From assembly GCA_002394235.1 (NCBI GenBank), contig DGTF01000043.1, positions 25,719-35,893 on the forward strand: 10,175 nt of DNA, read 5' to 3'. Positions 1 to 7,010 of the stretch are shown piece by piece. The stretch is from Eubacterium sp. UBA4343 (GTDB lineage Bacteria > Bacillota > Clostridia > Lachnospirales > Lachnospiraceae). The notes beneath the pieces are model-generated. The model did no database searches, was not told the DNA's origin, and was given only the letters and a program-made list of their open reading frames with translations. Made by a program: the position numbers and the translations under genes. How positions within the stretch are numbered: position 1 is the stretch's first letter; the number at the start of each line of letters is the position of its first letter.

Positions 1-64
1 CTATCGCGACGCTCGCCGCACACGAATACTTCGCATTCGGCTGCGGCTCACTGTTCGCGTAAAT
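1..64 (+). repeat. Inverted-repeat copy 1 (64 bp, at the window edge)
   Basis: These 64 bases are the exact reverse complement of 1837-1900, with no mismatch. The unit can fold on itself: a GCCGCA/TGCGGC stem encloses a GAAT/ATTC stem, and CGCGA/TCGCG closes the outside. It codes for nothing recognisable. The window begins exactly where this copy begins, so the true left end and any adjoining hairpin, like the one beside copy 2, cannot be seen. It reads like a dispersed intergenic element placed after a plus-strand gene lying to the left; that placement is inferred. Confidence 0.85.
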
Positions 65-73
65 TACCAGTTA

Positions 74-98
74 GCGCCCTGCTCCAAAGGCAGGGCGC
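74..98. other. Perfect 9-bp stem-loop upstream of xylB
   Basis: GCGCCCTGC (74-82) pairs perfectly with GCAGGGCGC (90-98) around a 7-base loop. No run of T follows, so it is a poor rho-independent terminator on the plus strand. It may end or protect the transcript of a gene to the left, or belong to the xylB leader. I find no convincing promoter between it and xylB. Confidence 0.55.
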
Positions 99-138
99 CA
101 CAATTTGTCACAAAAATACATACAGGAGGAATAGCTCT

Positions 139-1596
139 ATGTACTATATCGGCATTGACCTCGGCACATCTGCCGTCAAGCTTCTTCTCATGGATTCCGC
201 GGGTACGATCCGGAACATCATCAGCCGCGAGTATCCTCTCCACTTTCCTCACCCCGGATGGTCAGAGCAGGACCCTTCGGACTGGTACAGAGAATCCCTG
301 GAGGGCATGAAGATCCTGACCAAAGATATTGACAGAAGTGAGATCGCCGGAATCAGTTTTGGAGGCCAGATGCACGGCCTCGTCATCCTTGATGACAAGG
401 ATCAGGTTATCCGCCCCGCAATTTTGTGGAACGACGGCCGCACCCAGGAGGAAACCGACTATCTCAATCATACCGTCGGCGAGGATAAAATTGCCTCCTG
501 GACGGCAAATATCGCTTTCGCCGGCTTTACTGCCCCCAAGATTCTCTGGGTCCGCAAAAATGAGCCCGATAATTTCCGCAGAATATGCAAAATCATGCTT
601 CCGAAGGATTACCTCGCGTATATGCTTTCCGGGAGCTTCTGCACAGACCTCTCCGACGCCTCCGGGATGCTTCTCGTCGATGTGAAAAACAGACGCTGGT
701 CCCCGGAAATGCTTGAGATCTGCGGGATCACAGAATCACAGCTTCCAAAGCTCTATGAAAGCTATGAGCCGGTCGGAACACTCAAGCCTTCCGTTGCGGA
801 GGAACTGGGCTTCCCCCGCACTGTGAAGATCATCGCGGGTGCAGGCGACAATGCGGCTTCCGCCGTCGGAACCGGAACCGTCGGAAATGAGAGATGCAAC
901 CTTTCGCTCGGAACTTCCGGCACGCTCTTTATTTCAAGTTCCTCGTTTGTGGATACTCCCAACCACGCGCTTCACTCCTTCTGCCACGCAGACGGTCACT
1001 ATCACCTGATGGGCTGCATGCTCAGTGCCGCCTCCTGCAACAAATGGTGGAATGAAGAGATTCTGAATACAAAGGATTATTCCGGAGAGCAGGCATCGAT
1101 CTCCCGGCTCGGGGAGAACAATGTCTTCTATCTTCCGTATCTGATGGGCGAGCGTTCCCCGCACAATGACCCCTCCTGCAAGGCAGCTTTTATCGGCATG
1201 CGCATGGATACGACGCGTGCCGAAATGACGCAGGCTGTTTTGGAGGGCGTTGCCTTCGGTCTTCGTGATTCTCTCGAAATTGCCAGAGGTCTTGGTCTCA
1301 ATGTAACCCGCTCCAAAATTGTCGGCGGTGGTTCAAAATCAAAACTCTGGATGAAGATCTGCGCCAACGTCATGAATCTGACACTCGATGTCCCTGCCAT
1401 TCAGGAGGGCCCCTCTCTCGGCGGCGCCATGCTGGCGGCTGTCGGCTGTGGTGAATTTGCTTCTGTCGAGGACGCGGCAGATCGCATCATACATGTCACA
1501 GATACAATCGAGCCAGACCCGGTTCTCACGGAAAAATACGAGGAGAAGTATAACCGGTTCCGTAAATTCTATCCTGCTCTCAAGGGCCTGTTCTGA
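139..1596 (+). CDS. xylB: D-xylulokinase, FGGY carbohydrate kinase family
   Basis: It phosphorylates D-xylulose with ATP to D-xylulose 5-phosphate, the step that brings xylose into the pentose phosphate pathway; it is cytoplasmic. The 485-residue length is normal for the family. The N-terminal actin-like fold starts with the phosphate-binding loop DLGTSAVK (residues 7-14). GQMHG (76-80) is the sugar-site motif typical of xylulokinases rather than glycerol or gluconate kinases. Asp237 in AGAGD is the expected catalytic base. SLGTSGT (256-262) and GGGSKSKLW (396-404) fit the C-terminal nucleotide-binding lobe. The ATG is preceded by AGGAGG at 124-129 with 9 bases between. Upstream are the hairpin at 74-98 and repeat copy 1; downstream are two terminators. 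It is convergent with etfA and shares no evident pathway with the minus-strand genes. No xylose isomerase or regulator is visible, so any operon partner lies left of the window. Confidence 0.93.
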   Translation: MYYIGIDLGTSAVKLLLMDSAGTIRNIISREYPLHFPHPGWSEQDPSDWYRESLEGMKILTKDIDRSEIAGISFGGQMHGLVILDDKDQVIRPAILWNDGRTQEETDYLNHTVGEDKIASWTANIAFAGFTAPKILWVRKNEPDNFRRICKIMLPKDYLAYMLSGSFCTDLSDASGMLLVDVKNRRWSPEMLEICGITESQLPKLYESYEPVGTLKPSVAEELGFPRTVKIIAGAGDNAASAVGTGTVGNERCNLSLGTSGTLFISSSSFVDTPNHALHSFCHADGHYHLMGCMLSAASCNKWWNEEILNTKDYSGEQASISRLGENNVFYLPYLMGERSPHNDPSCKAAFIGMRMDTTRAEMTQAVLEGVAFGLRDSLEIARGLGLNVTRSKIVGGGSKSKLWMKICANVMNLTLDVPAIQEGPSLGGAMLAAVGCGEFASVEDAADRIIHVTDTIEPDPVLTEKYEEKYNRFRKFYPALKGLF

Positions 1597-1606
1597 CATG
1601 AAAAAC

Positions 1607-1649
1607 GAGGGCTTTCACACGAATTTCATCGCGTGAAAGTTCTCTTTTT
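1607..1649 (+). terminator. Rho-independent terminator after xylB, probably bidirectional
   Basis: A 12-bp stem (1607-1618 with 1633-1644, two G-T wobbles) encloses a 14-base loop and is followed by five T at 1645-1649. It starts 11 bases after the xylB stop codon. On the other strand the stem is followed by five T as well (complement of A at 1601-1605), so it could also stop read-through from etfA. Its left flank and stem are nearly repeated at 1775-1799. Confidence 0.85.
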
Positions 1650-1777
1650 CTGCAGCTTCCGCCTTCCCGGAATCTGATTCAGAGGAGACGGCCCGTCAAT
1701 GTTGTTTATAATTGTCTCTGTTTAACTGCGCCTCTGTATAACTGCCTCTCTGTTTTACGTCCGTCTGCTCATGTACA
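1650..1777. other. Non-coding stretch between two related terminators
   Basis: I see no gene, promoter or RNA here. It contains a degenerate repeat in which CTCTGT(T/A)TAACTGC occurs twice (1716-1745), followed by a poorer third unit up to 1759. It could be filler, or the remains of something lost between the duplicated terminators. Confidence 0.4.
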
Positions 1778-1840
1778 TGAAAAGGCAGGGCTTTCACACC
1801 ACCGTGAAAGTCCTGCCTTTTCAGTTTTTAGTTTTTATTT
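1778..1840 (+). terminator. Strong second terminator, 20-bp stem, likely bidirectional
   Basis: A 20-bp stem (1778-1797 with 1804-1823) with one G-T wobble and a 6-base loop (ACCACC) is followed on the plus strand by two runs of five T and a further T-rich stretch up to 1840. If the stem is trimmed to GGCAGG/CCTGCC, TTTT follows in both directions, so it can also end the minus-strand butyrate transcript that stops at etfA. The core CTTTCAC/GTGAAAG matches the terminator at 1607-1649. Confidence 0.85.
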
Positions 1841-1900
1841 ACGCGAACAGTGAGCCGCAGCCGAATGCGAAGTATTCGTGTGCGGCGAGCGTCGCGATAG
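1837..1900 (-). repeat. Inverted-repeat copy 2 (64 bp), downstream of etfA
   Basis: This is a perfect inverted copy of 1-64. Read on the minus strand it lies directly beyond the hairpin that follows the etfA stop codon. Internal pairing is GCCGCA 1854-1859 with TGCGGC 1881-1886, GAAT 1863-1866 with ATTC 1874-1877, and CGCGA 1842-1846 with TCGCG 1892-1896. Identity stops at 1836, where the paired base at position 65 differs. Confidence 0.85.
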
Positions 1901-1933
1901 CGAGATAAAACTCGCGCAGCGTGTTTTATCTCG
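1901..1933 (-). other. Perfect 11-bp palindromic hairpin directly after etfA
   Basis: CGAGATAAAAC (1901-1911) pairs with GTTTTATCTCG (1923-1933) around an 11-base loop. It lies four bases beyond the etfA stop codon and abuts repeat copy 2, so the two probably form one composite element. No T run follows on the minus strand. A role in protecting the 3' end of the operon mRNA is possible but is inference. Confidence 0.65.
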
Positions 1934-1937
1934 TTAT

Positions 1938-2984
1938 TCAGGCCTTCTTTGCAATCTCAGCCTTGATATCCGCCGTGAGTTTCGGAACGATCTTGTTCAA
2001 ATCTCCGACGATTCCGATGTCCGCCACGTCAAAGATCGGTGCAGACTCGTCCTTGTTGATCGCAATGATCAGATCAGACTCCTCCATGCCTGCTACGTGC
2101 TGGATGGCTCCGGAAATACCGATTGCGAAATAAATGTTCGGACGAACGGTCTTTCCGGTCTGTCCGACCTGAAGATCCTTCGGCGCCCATCCGTTATCAA
2201 CTACCGCACGGGAGCAGGATACCTCTCCGCCGAGAACATCCGCCAGATCTCTGAGAATCTGGAAATTCTCCGGACTTCCGACACCGCGGCCGCCGGATAC
2301 CAGAATCTTTGCCTTCTGGATATCTACCGTCTCGCTGACCTTCTTCACGACCTTCTCGATTGTGACATAACGGTCATCCGGAGTGAATCCCGGATTGTAG
2401 TTAATGACCTCAGCCTTTGCGCCCTTGATCGGCGCGATCTTCTCCATGACGCCGGGACGTACGGTTGACATCTGCGGTCTGTTATCCGGGCATGCGATGG
2501 TGGCAATGGTGTTGCCTCCGAATGCCGGACGGGTCATGAGCAGCTGATTGTGCTTCTGCTCCTGATTCGGCTTCGGCTGAAGCGGGAAATCTCCGATATC
2601 GAGGGAGGTGCAGTCCGCGGTAAGTCCTGTATGAACACGTGCCGAAACCGTGGGTCCGAGGTCACGGCCGATTGCGGTTGCGCCCACCAGCATGATCTCC
2701 GGCTTATACTTCTCGATAACAGATGCCAGCGCGTGCGCGTAAGGCTCCGTGCGGTACTCCTTCAGCTCCGGGTCATCCACGACGATGACTCTGTCCGCGC
2801 CGTACTCGGCCAGCTCGTCTGCAAGGCCCCCAACCTGGTATCCGATCAGAACTGCGGTAACCTGTGTGTTCAGAGGTTTTGCCAGGTCTCTCGCCTTTCC
2901 GAGCAGCTCGAAGGCAATGTTGTCAATGTGATTATCTACCTGCTGTGCAAAGATATATACACCCTTGTAATCTTCTAAACTCAT
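1938..2984 (-). CDS. etfA: Electron transfer flavoprotein, alpha subunit (Bcd-linked)
   Basis: EtfA is the FAD-carrying large subunit of the heterodimer that passes electrons between NADH, butyryl-CoA dehydrogenase and ferredoxin. From the start chosen here it is 348 residues. The N-terminal half is the Rossmann-like ETF domain. The C-terminal FAD domain is clear: SGGRGVGS (230-237), Arg259 in CSRAVVD, QVGQTGKTVRP (272-282), GISGAIQH (289-296) and INKD (309-312). The N-terminus MSLEDYKGVY is typical of clostridial EtfA. An upstream in-frame ATG at 3000-3002 would add six residues and overlap the etfB stop codon as TAATG. I reject it because it has no Shine-Dalgarno, while the ATG at 2982-2984 has a near-perfect one at 2990-2999. 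It is the last gene of the operon and ends in TGA just before the hairpin at 1901-1933. Confidence 0.93.
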   Translation of the reverse strand: MSLEDYKGVYIFAQQVDNHIDNIAFELLGKARDLAKPLNTQVTAVLIGYQVGGLADELAEYGADRVIVVDDPELKEYRTEPYAHALASVIEKYKPEIMLVGATAIGRDLGPTVSARVHTGLTADCTSLDIGDFPLQPKPNQEQKHNQLLMTRPAFGGNTIATIACPDNRPQMSTVRPGVMEKIAPIKGAKAEVINYNPGFTPDDRYVTIEKVVKKVSETVDIQKAKILVSGGRGVGSPENFQILRDLADVLGGEVSCSRAVVDNGWAPKDLQVGQTGKTVRPNIYFAIGISGAIQHVAGMEESDLIIAINKDESAPIFDVADIGIVGDLNKIVPKLTADIKAEIAKKA

Positions 2985-2989
2985 TCTAC

Positions 2990-2999
2990 TCACCGCCTT
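2990..2999 (-). promoter_or_regulatory. Ribosome binding site that decides the etfA start
   Basis: On the minus strand this reads AAGGCGGTGA, nine of ten matches to the complement of the 16S rRNA tail (AAGGAGGTGA). It lies five bases before the ATG at 2982-2984 and partly overlaps the alternative upstream ATG (3000-3002), which has only A/T-rich sequence before it. This favours the shorter EtfA. Confidence 0.75.
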
Positions 3000-3001
3000 C
3001 A

Positions 3002-3796
3002 TTAAATATAATGTCTCTTTGTCAGTTCTTCGCAGATGACAGCAGCACCGGCATCCGGATCAAGATCCTTGAACATAGTGCCTGCTCCCTTGCGTACCTT
3101 GTCGGAAGCCTTCGCGATCTTTGTCGGAGAACCAGCGAGACCGCAGTCTTCATCCTTCAGTGTCGTCAGATCATCACGGTTATAGGTGGTGATTTCCGCG
3201 TCAACCGCATCCCAGATTCCGGCAGGGGTCATATAGCGCGGAGGATTCAGCTCGGAAAGAGCTGTGATCAGGCAGGGCATCTTTGCTTTCAGCACATGAT
3301 ATCTGTCGTCGAACTGACGCTCAACCTCTACGGTCTTCTCTGCCTCGTTCACCTTGATTGCCTGTGCATAGGAGATCACCGGAATGCCGAGATGCTCCGC
3401 GATCTGCGGTCCAACCTGCGCGGTATCGCCGTCGATCGCCTGACGTCCGGTGATAATCAGATCGTACTCTCCGATCTTGCGGATTCCGGCCGCAAGCGTC
3501 GAGGAAGTCGCCCAGGTATCTGCTCCGCCGAGCTTCCGGTCGGTCAGAAGAACGCCCTTGTCCGCGCCCATCGCGATCGCCTCGCGAAGAACATCAGCCG
3601 CCTTCGGAAGTCCCATGGTGAGAACTGTTACCTCTGCTCCGGTCTCGTCCTTGATCCTCAGTGCCGCCTCCAGTCCGGCTTTGTCATCCGGATTCATGAT
3701 GGCAAGCATAGCCGCACGATCCAGGGTACCATCCGGTTTGAATTTGACACCGCCTGCTGTATCCGGTACCTGTTTAATACAAACAATTATCTTCAC
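3002..3796 (-). CDS. etfB: Electron transfer flavoprotein, beta subunit (Bcd-linked)
   Basis: EtfB is the small ETF subunit. In butyrate-forming clostridia it carries the second FAD and the NADH site where electron bifurcation takes place. It is 264 residues, normal length. The N-terminus MKIIVCIKQVPDT is the usual EtfB opening. GRQAIDGDTAQVGP (117-130) is the conserved flavin diphosphate loop, with the DGDTAQVGP form seen in Bcd-partner EtfB proteins. The initiation codon is GTG (CAC on the plus strand at 3794-3796), with AGGAGG at 3805-3810 and 8 bases between; no ATG start fits. The ribosome binding site begins just before the bcd stop codon, so translation is probably coupled. The TAA stop touches the unused upstream ATG of etfA. 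That this pair bifurcates rather than simply transferring electrons is inferred from context and motif, not proven. Confidence 0.94.
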   Translation of the reverse strand: MKIIVCIKQVPDTAGGVKFKPDGTLDRAAMLAIMNPDDKAGLEAALRIKDETGAEVTVLTMGLPKAADVLREAIAMGADKGVLLTDRKLGGADTWATSSTLAAGIRKIGEYDLIITGRQAIDGDTAQVGPQIAEHLGIPVISYAQAIKVNEAEKTVEVERQFDDRYHVLKAKMPCLITALSELNPPRYMTPAGIWDAVDAEITTYNRDDLTTLKDEDCGLAGSPTKIAKASDKVRKGAGTMFKDLDPDAGAAVICEELTKRHYI

Positions 3797-3811
3797 GGTA
3801 TATTCCTCCTG

Positions 3812-4978
3812 TCATTTCAGTAAGTTCGCAGATATAACCATACGCATAACTTCTGCGGTTCCTTCATAGATCTCCGTGATCTTCGCGTCACGCATCATAC
3901 GCTCTACGTCATACTCTCTGATATAACCATAACCGCCGTGGAGCTGTACACATTCTGTCGTGACATCCATCGCGGCCTTTGCGGCAAACAGCTTTGCCTC
4001 TGCAGCCTCTACGCTGTAAGTGGATGCCGGTGAGAAACCGGCAGCGTCCTTCGCGCAGGCAGCCTTATATACCAGAAGCTGAGCAGCGTCACAGGTTGTC
4101 TTCAGATTTGCGAGCTGGAACTGTGTGTTCTGGAACTGTGCGATCGAACGTCCGAACTGCTTTCTCTCCTTCGTGTAGGCTACGGTAAGATCCAGCGCGC
4201 CCTCCGCGAGGCCGAGAGCCTGTGTCGCAATTCCGATACGTCCGCCGTCCAGCGTGTGCATGGCAATTCCGAAGCCCTTGCCCTTCGCGCCGAGGATGTT
4301 CTCCTTCGGAATACGGCAGTCCTGGAAAATCAGCTCATAGGTCGCGGATCCGCGGATACCCATCTTCTTCTCCTTCGTTCCGAAGGTAAAGCCCGGTGTT
4401 CCCTTTTCCACGATGAATGCGGAGATTTCTTTCTGCTTTCTGCCGCGTTTCTCAACGGTTCCCGTTACCGCGATGATAATGTAGACATCCGCTTCCTTGC
4501 CGTTTGTAATGAAGCACTTGGAGCCGTTCAGTACCCACTCATCTCCGTCAAGAACCGCCTTTGTCTGCTGTCCCTGCGCATCTGTTCCGGCGCCGGGCTC
4601 GGTCAGACCGAAGGCACCGAGCCACTCACCTTTTGCGAGCTTCGGAATATATTTCTTCTTCTGCTCCTCGGTACCGAAGGTCATGATCGGGTCGATGCAC
4701 AGAGAAGTATGAGCAGAAAGAGCAACCGCAGTCGTTCCGCAGACCTTTGCGATCTCCTCCAGACAGAGTACATACGTCAGCTCATCGCAGCCCTGTCCGC
4801 CGTACTCTCTGGGAGCGGTAATTCCCATAAAGCCGTATTTTGCGAGCTTGTCAAATGTCTCGCGCGGAAATCTCTCTTCCTCATCGATCTCCTGCGCAAG
4901 AGGCTTTACTTCATTCTGCGCGAAATCTCTGAAAAGAGATCTCGCCATTTCATGTTTTTTATCTAACGTGAAATCCAT
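3812..4978 (-). CDS. bcd: Butyryl-CoA dehydrogenase (short-chain acyl-CoA dehydrogenase)
   Basis: Bcd reduces crotonyl-CoA to butyryl-CoA with electrons from EtfAB, the committing step of butyrate synthesis. At 388 residues it has the usual length. Acyl-CoA dehydrogenase signature 1 appears as GLTEPGAGTDA (124-134). The second signature is at 345-364, with the QLHGGYGY and RMMRDAKI elements. Glu372 in YEGT is the catalytic base at the position normal for short-chain enzymes. ITNG (157-160) and RKQFGR (272-277) are the usual FAD-contact regions. The ATG at 4976-4978 is preceded by GGAGG (4985-4989), six bases away. A 225-bp gap with a nested stem-loop separates it from hbd. Only 15 bases separate it from etfB, consistent with equal expression of the complex subunits. 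No frameshift or missing residue is seen. Confidence 0.95.
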   Translation of the reverse strand: MDFTLDKKHEMARSLFRDFAQNEVKPLAQEIDEEERFPRETFDKLAKYGFMGITAPREYGGQGCDELTYVLCLEEIAKVCGTTAVALSAHTSLCIDPIMTFGTEEQKKKYIPKLAKGEWLGAFGLTEPGAGTDAQGQQTKAVLDGDEWVLNGSKCFITNGKEADVYIIIAVTGTVEKRGRKQKEISAFIVEKGTPGFTFGTKEKKMGIRGSATYELIFQDCRIPKENILGAKGKGFGIAMHTLDGGRIGIATQALGLAEGALDLTVAYTKERKQFGRSIAQFQNTQFQLANLKTTCDAAQLLVYKAACAKDAAGFSPASTYSVEAAEAKLFAAKAAMDVTTECVQLHGGYGYIREYDVERMMRDAKITEIYEGTAEVMRMVISANLLK

Positions 4979-5203
4979 GTCTAACCTCCAAATGTTATTC
5001 TAATCTCTTCCGGAAAGCAAAACAGGCAACCGTGCGCTTGAACCAGCGTCATGTAAGTCTGTATGTAAACCTGTACAGCCGCTTGATGCAGCGCCGAAAA
5101 CCGGAGCCGGATATTTTTTCGAAGGTGTCCTGAAAGGACACGTGTTTATCCGGCAAACGGACGCAGTGCTCCGCCGCCGGAAAATGTATGCTTTATGATT
5201 TGA
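4979..5203. other. hbd-bcd intercistronic gap with a nested stem-loop at 5106-5154
   Basis: The gap contains an outer perfect stem GCCGGATA (5106-5113) with TATCCGGC (5147-5154). Inside is a perfect hairpin GTGTCC (5125-5130) with GGACAC (5136-5141) and a 5-base loop. GGAGC (5103-5107) can additionally pair with GCTCC (5169-5173). The minus-strand transcript has only interrupted T runs after the stem, so it is not a clear terminator. I find no convincing promoter before bcd. It may slow read-through, or mark a processing or stabilising site between hbd and bcd. Confidence 0.6.
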
Positions 5204-6079
5204 TTACTTCTTGTCGGTCGGAACCTTTCCGCCATTGGAGTAATCATAGAATCCGATTCCGGTCTTGACTCCGAGCTGTTTGCCGCGAACCATCTTGCGA
5301 AGGAGCGGGCATGCGCGGTACTTGGAATCACCGGTCTCTTTGTAAATGACATCCATGATGGCAAGTACAATATCAAGTCCGATATAATCTCCCAGCTCAA
5401 GCGGTCCCATCGGATGGTTGCATCCGAGCTTCATAGCGGTATCAATGCCTTCAATATCAGAAACGCCTGCAGCGTATACACAGATTCCTTCATTGATCAT
5501 CGGCACAAGGATACGGTTTACAACGAAGCCGGCCGCCTCGTTAACCTCTACCGGAGTCTTGCCGAGCTTAACCGCAATCTCCTTGACCCGGGAAACGATC
5601 TCAGCAGGAGTGTTGATTCCGGCAATAACCTCTACCAGCTTCATAACCGGTGCCGGATTGAAGAAATGCATTCCGATGACCGGTTTTGCAAGTCCGGATC
5701 CAATCTCTGTAATCGACAGAGAAGAGGTATTGGACGCGTAGATGCAGTTCGGGTTCTTTACGACGTTCTCCTGAAGATCCTTGAAGCAGTTTTTCTTGAT
5801 TTCCATATTCTCAAGAGCAGCCTCTACGATCAGATCAGCATCTGTGCAGATTGTGTTCAGTCCGGTTTCGATCTTGCCAAGGATTCCATCAACAGTTGCC
5901 TGGTCAATCTTTCCCCGCGCCATTCTCTTATCGAGGCCCTTCTTGATCTTCGCGAAGCCGCCGTCAGCGAACTCCTGCTTGATATCACAGAGATAAACCT
6001 TCTCCACTTCGCCGCACTGTGCAAATGCCTGTGCAATACCGGAACCCATTGTGCCGGCGCCAATAATACCAACTTTCAT
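5204..6079 (-). CDS. hbd: 3-hydroxybutyryl-CoA dehydrogenase
   Basis: Hbd reduces acetoacetyl-CoA to (S)-3-hydroxybutyryl-CoA in the cytoplasm, the second step of the pathway. At 291 residues it is slightly longer than the usual 280 or so because of a short polar C-terminal tail. The N-terminal NAD-binding Rossmann fold has GAGTMG (7-12), and Asp32 lies at the end of the second strand, which favours NADH over NADPH. SNTSS (116-120) is the substrate-contact loop. His138 in HFFNP and Glu150 form the catalytic pair, and Asn188 in VVNR is the conserved active-site asparagine. The C-terminal helical domain includes [16 protein letters not shown] (221-236). The ATG at 6077-6079 has AGGAGG at 6087-6092, seven bases away. 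Stem-loops lie in the gaps on both sides. Confidence 0.95.
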   Translation of the reverse strand: MKVGIIGAGTMGSGIAQAFAQCGEVEKVYLCDIKQEFADGGFAKIKKGLDKRMARGKIDQATVDGILGKIETGLNTICTDADLIVEAALENMEIKKNCFKDLQENVVKNPNCIYASNTSSLSITEIGSGLAKPVIGMHFFNPAPVMKLVEVIAGINTPAEIVSRVKEIAVKLGKTPVEVNEAAGFVVNRILVPMINEGICVYAAGVSDIEGIDTAMKLGCNHPMGPLELGDYIGLDIVLAIMDVIYKETGDSKYRACPLLRKMVRGKQLGVKTGIGFYDYSNGGKVPTDKK

Positions 6080-6117
6080 TGCTGTACCTCCTGCATAGAT
6101 ATTCTATAGTGATGGAA

Positions 6118-6177
6118 ACAGTATCTGGTGTCCGGCTTCCGGAACGCGAAAAAACCGGTGCCGGACACCTGTACTGT
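6118..6177. other. Long GC-rich stem-loop between crt and hbd
   Basis: GGTGTCCGGC (6127-6136) pairs perfectly with GCCGGACACC (6160-6169), 10 bp. CCGG (6139-6142) with CCGG (6155-6158) can extend the inside, and ACAGTA (6118-6123) with TACTGT (6172-6177) the outside. On the minus-strand mRNA it starts 9 bases after the crt stop codon, and 25 bases separate it from the hbd Shine-Dalgarno. No T run follows, so it is better read as an mRNA stability or processing element, or a partial barrier, than as a full terminator. Confidence 0.7.
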
Positions 6178-6186
6178 ATTATACGA

Positions 6187-6981
6187 TTACTTGTTCTGGA
6201 ATGCCACGTGTTTTACCTTCTTCGGATCATCCTTTTTGCGGAGGAAATTTGCCATTCCCTCCTTCTGATCCTCGGAATTGAAGCAGGAACCGAAGAGCTT
6301 CTCCTCGATCACAAGTGCATCATCGATATTCTCCTGAAGGCCCTCGTTGACCGCTTTCTTGCATGCTCTTACCGCGATCGGCGCGTTGCCCGCGATAATG
6401 GAAGCAATTTTTTTCACCGTTGGCATCAGCTCTTCCTGCGGCACCACCTGGTTGACAAGACCAATGCGGAACGCCTCATCCGCCTTGATATTTCTTGCGG
6501 TGTAGATCAGCTGCTTTGCCATTCCCGGTCCTACCAGACGAGCAAGTCTCTGTGTGCCTCCAAAGCCCGGCGTAATTCCAAGGCCGGCTTCCGGCTGTCC
6601 GAATACGGCATTCTCAGAGCAGATGCGGAAATCACAGCTCATTGCGATCTCGTTGCCGCCGCCCAGAGCAAATCCGTTAACCGCGGCAATGACAGGAATC
6701 GGGAGCGTCTCAATTTTGCGGAACAGGTCATTTCCCTTCTTGCCGAAAGCCTCTCCCTCGGCAGCTGTCAGGGTGCTCATCTCTCCGATATCCGCACCGG
6801 CTACGAAGGATTTATCGCCGGCACCGGTGATGATGAGGCAACGGATGGTATCAAGATCAATGCCCTCAATCACCTTCTCCAGATCGTCAAGAACTTCGCT
6901 GTTTAATGCATTCAGAGCCTTCGGGCGGTCAATAGTGGCAATTGCTACCGCGCCTTCGGTTTCATATGTAACATATGCCAT
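6187..6981 (-). CDS. crt: 3-hydroxybutyryl-CoA dehydratase (crotonase)
   Basis: Crt removes water from 3-hydroxybutyryl-CoA to give crotonyl-CoA, the substrate of Bcd. It is a 264-residue enoyl-CoA hydratase/isomerase family protein of normal length. The oxyanion-hole segments are AGADI (61-65) and GGGNE (107-111). The two catalytic glutamates are both present, Glu111 and Glu131, the latter in QPEAGLGITPG. The ATG at 6979-6981 follows a weaker ribosome binding site, AAAGGG at 6990-6995, eight bases away; this is the poorest in the operon and could lower its translation. Gaps of 99 bases (to thl) and 107 bases (to hbd) each carry a strong stem-loop. The two glutamates argue for a hydratase rather than an isomerase or decarboxylase, and the setting fixes crotonase as the likely role. 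Confidence 0.95.
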   Translation of the reverse strand: MAYVTYETEGAVAIATIDRPKALNALNSEVLDDLEKVIEGIDLDTIRCLIITGAGDKSFVAGADIGEMSTLTAAEGEAFGKKGNDLFRKIETLPIPVIAAVNGFALGGGNEIAMSCDFRICSENAVFGQPEAGLGITPGFGGTQRLARLVGPGMAKQLIYTARNIKADEAFRIGLVNQVVPQEELMPTVKKIASIIAGNAPIAVRACKKAVNEGLQENIDDALVIEEKLFGSCFNSEDQKEGMANFLRKKDDPKKVKHVAFQNK

Positions 6982-7010
6982 GATAGAAACCCTTTCTTAT
7001 CCAATATGAT

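Noticed and set aside
1878..2468. A 196-codon plus-strand frame over the hairpin and the 3' part of etfA
   Set aside because: It starts inside the repeat element, runs antisense to EtfA's FAD domain and shows no domain of its own.
2864..3823. A 319-codon plus-strand open frame antisense to etfB
   Set aside because: No domain or convincing ribosome binding site, and the composition is typical of the complement of a real gene; etfB on the minus strand is unambiguous.
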